NCBI RefSeq assembly: GCF_003014555.1 | Contig: NZ_PYGE01000005.1 | Span: 1-64,000 of the forward strand | From: Haloactinopolyspora alba | GTDB taxonomy: Bacteria > Actinomycetota > Actinomycetes > Jiangellales > Jiangellaceae | Direction of reading: 5' to 3' | DNA length: 64,000 nt | Part shown: positions 23,962-34,049 of the stretch, in pieces | Position numbering within the stretch: position 1 is the first letter of the stretch | Layout of the letters: every line of letters begins with the position of its first letter | The notes under the pieces: generated by a model | Told to the model about the DNA's origin: nothing | Databases searched by the model: none | The model's input: only the letters and a program-made list of their open reading frames with translations | Translations under genes and position numbers: made by a program

Positions 23962-24723
23962 ATGACAGGCGTGATCATCGAATACATCCCCTACCGGATA
24001 TCAGACCACGACGCGGCCGAGTTCGTGGCCGCGTACCGGCGCGCGGCCGAGTCGCTGGCCGCGGCTCCCGAGTGCGTCGACTACGAGCTCACCCGGTGCA
24101 TGGAGGATCCCGAGCACTTCGTCCTGAGGATCACCTGGACGTCCGTCGAAGCCCATCTCGAGGGGTTCCGCCGCGGCCCGTCGTTCCGTGCGTTCTTCGC
24201 CGAGATCCAGCCGTACGTGGGCGCGATCGAGGAGATGCGCCATTACGAGCCGGTGGGGGTACACGGGAGCGGCGCTGCGACGCCGTCGCTGTACTCGTGG
24301 GCGGGTGGCGCTGCTGCGCTGGACGAACTCTGCGCGGTCTTCTATCGAGCGGTGTTCGCCGACCCCGAGCTCGCGCCGCTGTTCCGCGACATGGATCCCG
24401 GCCATCCGCACCACGTGGCGCGCTGGCTGGGTGAGGTGTTCGGCGGGCCGGCGGTGTACTCCGAGGCGCGGGGCGGGCACGCTCACATGATCACGCGGCA
24501 TCTGGGCAGGGGGATCACCGAACCCCAGCGGCGTCGCTGGATGCAGCTGTTGATCGACGCCGCGGACGAGGTCGGGTTGCCCTCCGACCCGGAGTTCCGG
24601 GCCGCGTTCGTCGGCTACCTGGAGTGGGGGACGCGGATGGCGGTGCAGTTGTCCGCGCCAGGTGTCGAGCCCGACCTGACCGAGCCGATGCCGACGTGGG
24701 GCTGGGCGGTGGCGCCGCGCTAG
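23962..24723 (+). CDS. Antibiotic-biosynthesis-monooxygenase / group II truncated haemoglobin fusion
   Basis: A 253-residue two-domain protein. Residues 1-95 are an ABM-type dimeric alpha/beta domain (VIIEYIPYRISDHDAAEFVAAY, VLRITWTSVEAHLEGFR). Residues 110-235 are a group II truncated globin: YSWAGGAAALDELCAVFYRAVF with B10 Tyr at 128, LFRDMDPGHPHHVARWLGEVFGG, the proximal (F8) His180 in TRHLGRGIT, and the group's invariant G8 Trp193. A comparable globin-ABM chimera has been described in Streptomyces avermitilis. A role in haem-dependent oxygen, peroxide or nitric-oxide chemistry, coupled to quinone or polyketide oxidation by the ABM part, is inferred. It is divergent from an HxlR regulator. 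Confidence 0.88.
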   Translation: MTGVIIEYIPYRISDHDAAEFVAAYRRAAESLAAAPECVDYELTRCMEDPEHFVLRITWTSVEAHLEGFRRGPSFRAFFAEIQPYVGAIEEMRHYEPVGVHGSGAATPSLYSWAGGAAALDELCAVFYRAVFADPELAPLFRDMDPGHPHHVARWLGEVFGGPAVYSEARGGHAHMITRHLGRGITEPQRRRWMQLLIDAADEVGLPSDPEFRAAFVGYLEWGTRMAVQLSAPGVEPDLTEPMPTWGWAVAPR

Positions 24724-24950
24724 CCCGAGGGCTGCAGCTCTCGCGTCGCGGTCACCCGTACGCTGCCGCACACCTCGCACGGCATGCCCGCGTCGGGCGA
24801 CATGCTCGGCAGGCCGCCGCGGGACCACATGCACAGCTCGGCGCCGTCGGGGTCCTGGCTGTGGCGGGCCTCGTACGTCACCGACCAGCGGTTCCCGCAG
24901 TCGGGGCAACTGAACGTGTACCGATCGTGCGTGATGTACGTCTCGTGCAC
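24720..24950 (-). CDS. Small zinc-ribbon protein
   Basis: A 76-residue protein with two Cys pairs: FSCPDCGNRW near the N-terminus and MPCEVCGSVRVTA near the C-terminus. Together they make a four-Cys zinc ribbon around a central VTYEARHSQDPDGAELCMW stretch. No DNA-binding or enzymatic domain is attached. The GTG start at 24950 has GGTGG upstream and is preferred because no ATG is available. It overlaps the globin fusion stop by four bases (convergent) and is divergent from the MarR gene. Function not recognised. Confidence 0.65.
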   Translation of the reverse strand: MHETYITHDRYTFSCPDCGNRWSVTYEARHSQDPDGAELCMWSRGGLPSMSPDAGMPCEVCGSVRVTATRELQPSG

Positions 24951-24967
24951 GGTGGACCACCACCCTG

Positions 24968-24996
24968 TTGCCGTAGGCAAACGTTGCTCTGTGCAA
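24968..24996. promoter_or_regulatory. TTGC/GCAA repeat array at MarR promoter
   Basis: TTGCC-gta-GGCAA (24968-24980) overlaps GCAA-acg-TTGC (24977-24987), which overlaps TTGC-tctgt-GCAA (24984-24996). The same four-base half-site thus appears four times in alternating orientation. It is followed directly by an A/T-rich -10-like element (AATAAT) and the MarR GTG start at 25008, which has no ribosome-binding site and is probably leaderless. Confidence 0.5.
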
Positions 24997-25007
24997 TAAT
25001 GTAGCGC

Positions 25008-25517
25008 GTGAGCCCCGGAACGTCGAGCGGATCGCCCGAGAACGACGCACTCGTCGAGGCAGTCGTTCGGGGGAGCCGCGCCCTGGTCGCCATCACCGCC
25101 CGGTCGCTGGCCGGAGGCGGGGACGACGTCACACTGCCGCAGTACCGCCTGCTCGTCGTCCTCACCACTCGCGGGCCGCAGCGGCTGCGCGATCTCGCCG
25201 TCAACCTCGGCGTGAACCCGTCCACCGCCACCCGGATGTGCGACCGGCTGCACCGCAAAGGTCTGCTCACCCGGCGTCCGGTGCCGGACGACCGGCGCGC
25301 GGTCGAGCTCGTCATCTCCGACGACGGGCGCGCCATGGTCGAGCGCGTGCTCGAGCAGCGCCGCGCCGAGGTCGGCCGGTTGCTCACCACGCTCACCCCC
25401 GAGCAGCGGGTGCGTGCCGCCGAAGGGCTGCAGATCCTGGCCGAAGCCACCGGCGAGCCGGCGCGGCAGGGCGACGTCGTCGAATCGCCGGTCGGGGAGG
25501 CCGACGTTCACGCATGA
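25008..25517 (+). CDS. MarR-family transcriptional regulator
   Basis: A 169-residue regulator. VTLPQYRLLVVLTTRGPQRLRDLAVNLGVN is the dimerisation helix and first part of the winged helix. NPSTATRMCDRLHRKGLLTRR is the recognition helix, and DDRRAVELVISDDGRAMV is the wing, slightly changed from the usual DxRDRR. The tail (GDVVESPVGEADVHA) is disordered. The GTG at 25008 fits a leaderless mRNA. The divergent neighbour is the zinc-ribbon gene. Confidence 0.88.
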   Translation: MSPGTSSGSPENDALVEAVVRGSRALVAITARSLAGGGDDVTLPQYRLLVVLTTRGPQRLRDLAVNLGVNPSTATRMCDRLHRKGLLTRRPVPDDRRAVELVISDDGRAMVERVLEQRRAEVGRLLTTLTPEQRVRAAEGLQILAEATGEPARQGDVVESPVGEADVHA

Positions 25518-25596
25518 GACGGCCCGAGCGCGCGGATGGCGGGCTCGGCCTTCGGCGGGATGTCGGACGTGCTGTCGCCGACGAGCCCGGGTCCCC

Positions 25597-26577
25597 TCAG
25601 CCCTGTTGGGCCGCGCCGGCGCCCGTGACGGGCAGCACCGGGTAGGCGACCTTGATGCCGTGCAGATCGAGGCCGGCCTTCAGGTGCGCGCGCAGCGCGC
25701 GGCCGAGCGCCCACTGCGAACCGGGACGGGTGGTGACCATGACGCGGACCGTGACGGCGCCGTTGCCGATGGCGACGACACCGGCGATGTCCGGGCGCTC
25801 CAGGATCTGCGGAGCGAACTGCTCGTCGTCGGCGAACTGGTCGATGCTCGCCTGGATGACCCGCTTGGCGTCCTCGAGATCGACGGAGTAGTCCAGCGGC
25901 AGCTCGACGACGACGTTGGCCCAGTCCTGGTTCATGTTGCACACGCGCATGATCTCGCCGTTGCGCACGTACCAGAGGCCGCCGTTGAGGTCGCGGATCT
26001 TGGTGACTCGCAGGCTGACGGCCTCGACCGTCCCCACCGCGTCGCCCACGTCGACGACGTCACCGACGCCGTACTGGTCTTCGGACATCATGAAGATGCC
26101 GGACACGAAGTCCTGGACCAGGCTCTGCGCGCCGAAGGCGACAGCCAGGCCGAGGACGCCGGCGCTGGCCAGGATGGGACCGATGTTGATGCCGACCTGG
26201 CTCAGGATGGTGACGATCGCCACCCCGAAGACGACGAAGCTGGCGACGCTCTTCAGCACGGACGCGATGGTGTCGGCGCGCATCTGCTGCCGCTCGACGC
26301 GGGAGTTCTGCGACGGCTCGACCAGGCGCCCGGCGAACCGCGACCGAGTGCGCTGCTGCGAAACCACCATCCGGTTCGCCAGCTTGTCGATGACCCGGCT
26401 CAGCACGGCCCGCAACACCAGGGCCACGACCACGATGATGACGATGTTGATGACGCCCGAGATGAGGGCACTGGAGTTGTCGTCGAACCACTCCGTCACC
26501 GGATTGGCCCGGATGACCGAGGCATCCGCCACGGCCTCCACGGGCACGCCGGCTGCCAGGATGAGGGACGTTGGCAC
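25597..26577 (-). CDS. MscS-family small-conductance mechanosensitive channel
   Basis: A 326-residue membrane protein. Transmembrane helices are at about residues 38-58 (SALISGVINIVIIVVVALVL), 105-125 and 128-150. The pore helix is GVLGLAVAFGAQSLVQDFVSGIFM, a very good match to the MscS TM3 consensus (GLxxGFGAQxLVxDxxSG). The beta domain follows at GVGDVVDVGDAVGTVEAVSLRVTKIRDLNG, then WYVRNGEIMRVCNMNQDW. It releases solutes on hypo-osmotic shock. The GTG start at 26577 has GGGAG at nine bases; the preceding open frame is rejected for lack of a start and hydrophobic start. Confidence 0.92.
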   Translation of the reverse strand: MPTSLILAAGVPVEAVADASVIRANPVTEWFDDNSSALISGVINIVIIVVVALVLRAVLSRVIDKLANRMVVSQQRTRSRFAGRLVEPSQNSRVERQQMRADTIASVLKSVASFVVFGVAIVTILSQVGINIGPILASAGVLGLAVAFGAQSLVQDFVSGIFMMSEDQYGVGDVVDVGDAVGTVEAVSLRVTKIRDLNGGLWYVRNGEIMRVCNMNQDWANVVVELPLDYSVDLEDAKRVIQASIDQFADDEQFAPQILERPDIAGVVAIGNGAVTVRVMVTTRPGSQWALGRALRAHLKAGLDLHGIKVAYPVLPVTGAGAAQQG

Positions 26578-26706
26578 GAGAGAATCTCCCTTCGGTGTCC
26601 TCGTGGCCGCCGGAGCGTCCGGCGGGCACGGCCGGCACATCCACGGCCGACGCTCTCAGCAGCCTGGCACGCCGGGGCGCGAAGTTCGAAATGCGAGAGT
26701 ACGTGA

Positions 26707-27735
26707 ATGTTCGACATCACAGACTTGTCCGTGCCGATCGTCGCCGCGCCGATGGCGGGAGGACCGTCCACACCAGCGCTTGCGACGGCCGTCGGCGACG
26801 CGGGCGGGCTCGGCTTTCTCGCTGCCGGGTACGCGGCGCCGGCCACTGTCGCCGAGCAGATCCGGCAGGTGCGCAGCGCGACCACTGCGCCGTTCGGGGT
26901 GAACGTCTTCGTGCCCGGGGCGCCGGCCGACCCGGCCGCGGTGGCCGCATACCGGGCGGAACTGGAACCCGAAGCGGCTCGGTACGACGCCGACCTCCCC
27001 GAACCCGATCCCGGTGACGACGACCACTGGGACGACAAGCTGGCTCTGCTCGTGGACGACCCCGTTCCCGTCGTGTCGTTCACCTTCGGCGTCCCGGACC
27101 GCGACGTCGTGCAGCGGCTGCGTGCCGCGGGAAGCGCGGTGTTGGTCACCGTCACCTCGCCCGGCGAGGCAGCGGCGGCGGTGTCGGCCGGGGCGGACGT
27201 GTTGTGCGTTCAGGGCCCGGAAGCCGGTGGTCACCGCGGGACGTTCGACCCCGAGGCGGATCCGGACCCGACGCCGTTGCCGGCGCTGCTGGCGGCGGTG
27301 ACCGCGATGTCGCCGATCCCGGTGGTCGCGGCCGGTGGCATCATGACCGGCGACGACGTCGCCGCCGCGATGCGCGCCGGAACCGTCGCCGTCCAGCTCG
27401 GTACCGCCTTCCTTCGCACGCCCGAGTCCGGGGCTCGCCGTGCGCACAAGGACGCGCTCGCCGACGCGCGGTTCGACACGACGACGCTGACGCGCGCGTT
27501 CTCGGGACGCTGGGCGCGCGGTCTGCGGAACGGGTTCGTCGACGCGCACCCGGACGCACCGGCGGGCTACCCGATGGTGGATCAGATGACGAAGCCGCTG
27601 CGGGCTGCCGCGGCTGCCCTTGGTGACCCGGAACGGATGTCGCTGTGGGCGGGCACCGGGTACCGAGCGGCCACCGAGGAGCCGGCGGCGACGGTCACGA
27701 CGCGGTTGTGGGAGCGAGCGCGGAACTCGCGCTGA
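26707..27735 (+). CDS. Nitronate monooxygenase (2-nitropropane dioxygenase-like)
   Basis: A 342-residue FMN-dependent TIM-barrel enzyme. The first strand is VPIVAAPMAGGPSTPALA, matching the class I nitronate monooxygenase start. Further landmarks are PFGVNVFVPG, ADVLCVQGPEAGGHRG (flavin phosphate and catalytic His loop) and PVVAAGGIMTGDDVAAAM. The C-terminal WAGTGYR is common in actinobacterial members. It oxidises alkyl nitronates, with propionate 3-nitronate as the usual physiological toxin. It is transcribed alone; the 129 bp upstream separate it from the mechanosensitive channel gene on the other strand. Confidence 0.9.
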   Translation: MFDITDLSVPIVAAPMAGGPSTPALATAVGDAGGLGFLAAGYAAPATVAEQIRQVRSATTAPFGVNVFVPGAPADPAAVAAYRAELEPEAARYDADLPEPDPGDDDHWDDKLALLVDDPVPVVSFTFGVPDRDVVQRLRAAGSAVLVTVTSPGEAAAAVSAGADVLCVQGPEAGGHRGTFDPEADPDPTPLPALLAAVTAMSPIPVVAAGGIMTGDDVAAAMRAGTVAVQLGTAFLRTPESGARRAHKDALADARFDTTTLTRAFSGRWARGLRNGFVDAHPDAPAGYPMVDQMTKPLRAAAAALGDPERMSLWAGTGYRAATEEPAATVTTRLWERARNSR

Positions 27736-27757
27736 CGGGGTGCCGACGTGGCCCGGG

Positions 27758-28633
27758 CTACGCGTTCCGGTCGATGCGTGGCGGCCCCTGCTTGACCCGG
27801 CGGCGTATCGGGTCGAGGCGGTCGAACACACCGTCGTGGAACGGCACCCGCTCGTCCCACCACGTCGCCCCGGCGTCCGCGAGGGGACCGACCACGTCGG
27901 GAGCGGTGGCCGGCTCGGTGGCGCCACCGACGACGAACTCGAACGGCTCGTCCTCGCGGCCTGCTTCGGCACGCATCGCACGGACCGTGTCGTGCCAGTC
28001 CCGCACCTCGTCCAGCGGCGACGGGACCGCATCGAACCCGCCGGTCATGAGCGGTATGGACCCGTCCCAGCGTGCGGCACGGCGCAGCGGAGCGCGGTGC
28101 GGCCAGCGCCCGCCGACCCAGATGGGCACCCGGGGCCGTTGTACCGGCGTCGGCAGGAACGTGGCATCACGCACCGTGACGTGCTCGCCCTCGTAGTCGA
28201 CCGGTCCGCCCGACCAGGCAGCGGCCAGCACGTCCAGACTTTCGTCCAGGCGGCGCGCCAGCACCCGGGCGTCGTCCGGCTCGCCGAACGTCGCGTACTC
28301 GTCCTCGAGAGGCGCACCCAGCCCGACGCCGAGGATCGTGCGGCCGCCGCTGAGCCGGTCCAGAGTGGTGACCTCGCGGGCCAGCTTCTGTGGGCGGCGA
28401 CGTGGCACCGGCGTGATCATCGTTCCCAGACGTAACCGTCGGGTGGCCGTCGCGGCCGCGGCGAGCAGGATCCACGGATCGGCGATGTGGCGGCGCCGGG
28501 TCTTCTCCTCGAGGACGTGGTCCCAGACGAACAGGGCGTCCCAGCCGGCGTCCTCGGCGGTACGGGCCAGCTCGGCGAACGTAGCGGGGTCGGCGAAGTC
28601 GCCGAAGTTCGGGACGTTGATCGAACAGCGCAT
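27758..28633 (-). CDS. LLM class flavin-dependent oxidoreductase
   Basis: A 291-residue bacterial luciferase-like enzyme. SINVPNFGDFADPATFAELA starts the barrel. AEDAGWDALFVWDHVL, RLRLGTMITPVPRRRPQKLAREVTTLDRLSGGRTILGVGLG and RPRVPIWVGGRWPHRAPLRRAARWDG give the complete family signature. The VWDH and GTMITP strands are typical of F420-dependent members in actinobacteria, though FMN cannot be excluded. Substrate unknown. It converges with the nitronate monooxygenase gene. Confidence 0.9.
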   Translation of the reverse strand: MRCSINVPNFGDFADPATFAELARTAEDAGWDALFVWDHVLEEKTRRRHIADPWILLAAAATATRRLRLGTMITPVPRRRPQKLAREVTTLDRLSGGRTILGVGLGAPLEDEYATFGEPDDARVLARRLDESLDVLAAAWSGGPVDYEGEHVTVRDATFLPTPVQRPRVPIWVGGRWPHRAPLRRAARWDGSIPLMTGGFDAVPSPLDEVRDWHDTVRAMRAEAGREDEPFEFVVGGATEPATAPDVVGPLADAGATWWDERVPFHDGVFDRLDPIRRRVKQGPPRIDRNA

Positions 28634-28680
28634 ACGGACAGCCTCGCACCGTCCACCGACAATGTCGGAGCGCGGTGTGA

Positions 28681-29928
<1,248 letters not shown>

Positions 29929-30080
29929 AGCGGGTCACGGTGTCACGGACCCGGGCATGGCTGCCACGTGGCCGCGCCGTGTCGCATCGAATCGTGATCA
30001 ACGCCGCCCCGGCGGCCGGACGTGGCGGCGTCTGGCCGCGATGTCCCGCCCGTGGCCGACAGCGGGCTACCGTACGGTTG

Positions 30081-33000
30081 GTGACGATCGAGTTGGCGCT
30101 GCTACCGCGGGTGTCGTACCGCGGGCGGGAGATCACCGGGCACCGGCTGCGTGGTCTACTGGCGTTGCTCGCCGGCGACCTGCACGCCGGCTGCAGCACC
30201 GCGCGGCTCGTCGAAGGGATCTGGCCGGACGAGCAACCGGAGAACCCGGCCAAGGCGCTGCAGATCCTCGTCTCCCGGACGCGCACGCAGTTCGGATCCG
30301 GCCTCATCACCAGTACGCCCACCGGTTACCGGCTGTCGCTGACCGACGAGCAGGTCGACACGTCGGCCGTGCTGCTGCACGCTTCGGCGGCGGCTGCGCA
30401 CGCCCGCGCCGGAGACCACACGGCCGCGCTCGCCGAGGCGGAGTCCGGGCTGGGGTTGTGGGGCGAGCGCGGCGTCGAGGGTTCCCCGGAGGCCGACCCG
30501 GTGTCGGCGCTGCGGGCCGACAGAGTCGCGACACGCAGGAGCCTGCTCCGTGCCCGTGCGCTGGCGTTGTCCCGGTTGGGCCGGCGCGGCGAGGCACTGG
30601 AGCCGCTGGCCGAGCTGGTGGCCGAGCGCCCTCGCGACGAGGAACTGCTGCTCGAGATGCTGCGCTGCGAGGCGGACACGTCCGGTCCGGCGGCCGCGCT
30701 GGCCCGGTACGAGGCGTACCGGCGCTCGCTGCGTGACGAGTTGGGTGTGGACCCCGGCGCCGCGCTGCAGACCGAGCACCAGCAGCTGTTGCGGGCCGGC
30801 GCGCCGCCGGTCCGGCACGGCGTCGTGCACGAGCCGAACCCCCTGCTCGGGCGGGACCGTGACGTCACAGCGGTGGCGGAGCTGGTGCGCGCGTCTCGTG
30901 TGACGTCCGTCGTCGGGCCGGGCGGGCTCGGCAAGACGCGGCTGGCGCACGCGGTCAGCCGGGAAGCCGAGCAACGGGCCGTGTACGTCGTGGGGCTCGC
31001 CGGTGTCGGCCGGGACGAGGACGTCGCGGGCGAGGTCGCCTCGGCGCTCGGCGTGGGGGAGTCTCGCCGGGCCTCGATCAGTGCGGTGACCGGTCCGGCG
31101 GAACTGCTGACCGGCATCGTCGGTGCCCTCGGCACCGTTCCCACGCTGCTGGTGCTGGACAACTGCGAACACGTCGTCGACGGCGCCGCCGAGCTGGTGC
31201 GGGCGCTGGTGTCGATGCACCCCGACGTGCGGGTGCTGACCACCAGCCGCGCTCCGCTCGGACTCTCCTCGGAGGCGGTCCACCAGCTGCCGGAGCTGGA
31301 GCTGGCGACGACGACGGAGCTGTTCGCCCAGCGCGCCAGGGCGGCCAGACCGGGCGTCGAGCTGCCCGCGGCCGAGGTCGAGCAGTTGTGCCGGAACCTG
31401 GACGGTCTGCCGCTGGCCGTGGAGCTCGCCGCGGCGCGGGTACGCGCATTGTCGGTCGCGGAGATCGCCCGCCGGCTGGACGACCGCTTCGACCTGCTGC
31501 GCGGCAGCAGCCGGGACGCGCCGCGGCGGCACCACACGCTGCACGCCGTCGTCGACTGGAGCTGGAACCTGCTGGACCCCGCCGGGCAGGCGGCGATGCG
31601 TGCGCTGTCGGTCTTCCCCGGCGGGTTCACCGCCGACGCGGCCCGGTATCTGCTCGACGACGCCGACGTCGTCGCGACTCTCGAGCATCTCGCCGACCAG
31701 TCGCTGCTCAAGGTGGCCGACACCGAGACGGGCACCCGGTTCTCGATGCTCGAGACGGTGCGCGAGTTCGGCGCCGCCCGCCGGCGGACCGCCGGGGAGG
31801 ACGACCTGGTGGTCGATCGCCTGCTCGCATGGGCACGCGACTTCGGCCTGGAGCACCACGAGGGCCCGCTCGGCGCCGACCCGGCCGCGATGATCGCGCG
31901 GATCCGGGCCGAGCAGGACAACCTCGCGCTGGCGCTGCGGTACGGCCTCGCGCGCGACGACGGCGCGACCGTCGCGGCGACGACGGCGGTGCTCGTCGGG
32001 CTGTGGGGCGTGGACTCCAACTTCGTGCGCATCCTGTCGACGACTGCCCAGACCGCGCGGCTGCTGTCGCACTTCCGGCCGGAGCCCGGCATGGTCGAGG
32101 TCACCCGCACGGCGACGACGCTGTGTGCGGTGGTCTCGTACCTCATCGAGGGACCCAACGCGATGCGTGTGCTGGTTGCGCCGCGCCGGTTGCCGGCCGC
32201 GCCGCCGGACACCCTGATCCGGGCGGCGACGGCCGTGCTGGCGGCCGCCGGCGACATCGGCGGGTCGCAGAGCCCGGCGCTGCGCGCGCTCTGCGCCAGC
32301 GACGAGCCGCTGCTCGCCGGCGTCGCGAACACGCTCGCCAGCTTCCTCGCGGAGACCGAGGGCGACGTACACGGCGCGTTCACGGCCGCGGAGGCCATGC
32401 TCGACGCGTTCGGCCCCCGCGGCAGCGCGATGATGCGGATGCTCGCCCACTCCAGGGCCGGTGAACTGTGCATGCAGCTCGAGCGCGGCGCCGACGCGGT
32501 GCATCACCTCACCTCCGCGCTCGCACTGGACGCCGATCTGCGTGCGCGCTCCGACGAGGTCGGTTTCCGCTGGGCGCTCGCGCTCGCCAACCTGCAGGTG
32601 GGCGCCGTCGACGAGGCCGCACGGTGGCTGGAGCTCGCCGCGTCGCACCAGTCGGACGACGACATCGAGACGCTCACGTTCGGTATCGGTGTCCGGGCGG
32701 AGACGGCGCTCGTGCGCGGCGACGTCTCTGCCGGCCTGCGGCTGTGGCGCCGCGCCGTCGACGAACTGCGCAGTCCGGCCGCCGCGGACATCGCGGCCGA
32801 TCCGGGAGGCGCCGGCCGGTCCTGGGTGGCCGAGGTCGAGGCCATCGCGGTCGTCGCGCACGCCCGGAACGACCGCGTCGACCTGGTCCAGGACATCGTC
32901 GGCGAGCTGCCGGACAAGCTGTCGAGCATGCTGACGCTTCCGACGGACCGGCCGCCGCCGCACGTCCTGGAGCGCGCCGCGTGCGGAGGGCTGCTGATGG

Positions 33001-33266
33001 CGCTGGCCATGGTCCACCTGCACCACGGACGGCACACCGGCGAGACCTCCGCGAGCACCTGGGCGCCGCGAGTGGTCGCGTTGGCGGAGCGCTTCGACGC
33101 GCCGCGACGGTTCCAGCCGACCATGTCGACCGCGCGCTGCCGGGCGGCCGCCGAGCAGGCCGACGGCCCGGCGTACGCCGACGGGGTGTCGGCGTACGCC
33201 GGGCTCGACCTGGACGAGCTGCGCGCCGCCGCGCTCGAGGCGCTGCGGACGCGGCCGTCAGCGTGA
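30081..33266 (+). CDS. AfsR/SARP-like regulator: winged helix, BTAD and NB-ARC-type ATPase
   Basis: A 1061-residue regulator. Residues 1-90 resemble an OmpR-type winged helix (RLRGLLALLAGDLHAGCSTARLVEGIWPDE, STPTGYRLSLTDEQ). Residues 95-250 form the bacterial transcriptional activation domain (ALARYEAYRRSLRDELGVDPGAAL). Residues 260-560 are an STAND ATPase with Walker A GPGGLGKTRLA, Walker B LLVLDNCEHV, VLTTSRAPL and LDGLPLAVELAAARVRAL. The rest is helical TPR-like repeats. These proteins activate secondary-metabolite or transport genes on ligand or ATP binding. The GTG at 30081 lacks a ribosome-binding site; TACCGT at 30070-30075 fits a -10 of a leaderless transcript. Its 3' end overlaps the convergent ABC permease gene. 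Confidence 0.85.
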   Translation: MTIELALLPRVSYRGREITGHRLRGLLALLAGDLHAGCSTARLVEGIWPDEQPENPAKALQILVSRTRTQFGSGLITSTPTGYRLSLTDEQVDTSAVLLHASAAAAHARAGDHTAALAEAESGLGLWGERGVEGSPEADPVSALRADRVATRRSLLRARALALSRLGRRGEALEPLAELVAERPRDEELLLEMLRCEADTSGPAAALARYEAYRRSLRDELGVDPGAALQTEHQQLLRAGAPPVRHGVVHEPNPLLGRDRDVTAVAELVRASRVTSVVGPGGLGKTRLAHAVSREAEQRAVYVVGLAGVGRDEDVAGEVASALGVGESRRASISAVTGPAELLTGIVGALGTVPTLLVLDNCEHVVDGAAELVRALVSMHPDVRVLTTSRAPLGLSSEAVHQLPELELATTTELFAQRARAARPGVELPAAEVEQLCRNLDGLPLAVELAAARVRALSVAEIARRLDDRFDLLRGSSRDAPRRHHTLHAVVDWSWNLLDPAGQAAMRALSVFPGGFTADAARYLLDDADVVATLEHLADQSLLKVADTETGTRFSMLETVREFGAARRRTAGEDDLVVDRLLAWARDFGLEHHEGPLGADPAAMIARIRAEQDNLALALRYGLARDDGATVAATTAVLVGLWGVDSNFVRILSTTAQTARLLSHFRPEPGMVEVTRTATTLCAVVSYLIEGPNAMRVLVAPRRLPAAPPDTLIRAATAVLAAAGDIGGSQSPALRALCASDEPLLAGVANTLASFLAETEGDVHGAFTAAEAMLDAFGPRGSAMMRMLAHSRAGELCMQLERGADAVHHLTSALALDADLRARSDEVGFRWALALANLQVGAVDEAARWLELAASHQSDDDIETLTFGIGVRAETALVRGDVSAGLRLWRRAVDELRSPAAADIAADPGGAGRSWVAEVEAIAVVAHARNDRVDLVQDIVGELPDKLSSMLTLPTDRPPPHVLERAACGGLLMALAMVHLHHGRHTGETSASTWAPRVVALAERFDAPRRFQPTMSTARCRAAAEQADGPAYADGVSAYAGLDLDELRAAALEALRTRPSA

Positions 33267-34049
33267 CGGGTCGCGGTTGTACAGCTTCTTCGCCCACAGG
33301 TAGCTGACCAGCGCGATGCCGACGCACCACCCGACGGCGACGACGCCGTCGTTGCCGATCGAGGTGCCCAGCAGCAGTCCGCGCAACGTCTCCATGATCG
33401 GCGTGAACGGCTGGTACTCGGCGAACCAGCGCAGCCCGGTGGCCATCGAGTCGGTGGGCACGAACCCGCTGCCGAGGAACGGCAGCAGGATCAGCGGCAT
33501 CGGCAGGTTGCTCGCGGACTCGACGTTCCTGGCCACCAGGCCCAGCGCGACCGACAGCCAGGTGAGCGCGAAGATCAGCAGGGTCAGCAGGCCGATGACC
33601 GCGAGCCACTCGAGCGGCCCGGCCGTCGGCCGGAACCCGACCAGCAACGCGACGCCGACGACGACGGCGATGCCCACGATCGTCTGGACCATGCTGCCCA
33701 GGACGTGCCCGGTCAGTACCGAGGCGCGGGAGATGGCCATGGTGCGGAACCGGGCGATGATCCCCTCGTTCATGTCCATGGCCACGGAGATCGCCGTTCC
33801 CTGCGCCGCGCCGGCGACCCCCAGCAGCAGGATGCCCGGCGCCACGTAGTTGACGTAGTCGTCACTGCCGGCGACCGGGCCGCCGAGGCCGGCGCCCAGC
33901 GTGTCCCCGAAGACGTAGACGAACAACAGCAGGAAGATCACCGGGATGCCGGCGACGATCATGGTGACGGACGGGTAGCGGACGGCGTGGCGCAGGTTGC
34001 GGCGCAGCATCGTCGCGGAGTCGGTCAGCGCGAGGGTAATCGTGCTCAT
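33258..34049 (-). CDS. ABC-2 type drug exporter permease (DrrB-like)
   Basis: A 263-residue membrane protein with six predicted helices: VTMIVAGIPVIFLLLFVYVFG first, then YVAPGILLLGVAGAAQG, VQTIVGIAVVVGVALLVG, WLAVIGLLTLLIFALTWLSVALGL, and a last pair with ESASNLPMPLILLPFLGSGFVP and VGWCVGIALVSYLW. The SASNLPMPLxxLPFLSSGFVP motif is diagnostic of DrrB/ABC-2 exporters of the daunorubicin-resistance type. Its start overlaps the stop of the ATPase gene by four bases (ATGA). Confidence 0.92.
   Translation of the reverse strand: MSTITLALTDSATMLRRNLRHAVRYPSVTMIVAGIPVIFLLLFVYVFGDTLGAGLGGPVAGSDDYVNYVAPGILLLGVAGAAQGTAISVAMDMNEGIIARFRTMAISRASVLTGHVLGSMVQTIVGIAVVVGVALLVGFRPTAGPLEWLAVIGLLTLLIFALTWLSVALGLVARNVESASNLPMPLILLPFLGSGFVPTDSMATGLRWFAEYQPFTPIMETLRGLLLGTSIGNDGVVAVGWCVGIALVSYLWAKKLYNRDPSR

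Noticed and set aside
23962-24723. ABM-globin junction considered as an assembly frameshift artefact
   Set aside because: One continuous frame spans both domains with a natural linker, and such fusions are known in actinobacteria.
14181-28633. Possible genomic island because of many regulators and small enzymes
   Set aside because: Base composition and codon use match the flanks, and I see no integrase, tRNA-linked repeat or transposase; the single tRNA (49499) has no 3' duplicate that I could find.
30156-33035. A 959-codon minus-strand frame opposite the AfsR-like regulator
   Set aside because: No domain, composition typical of antisense reading; the plus strand has Walker motifs and BTAD.
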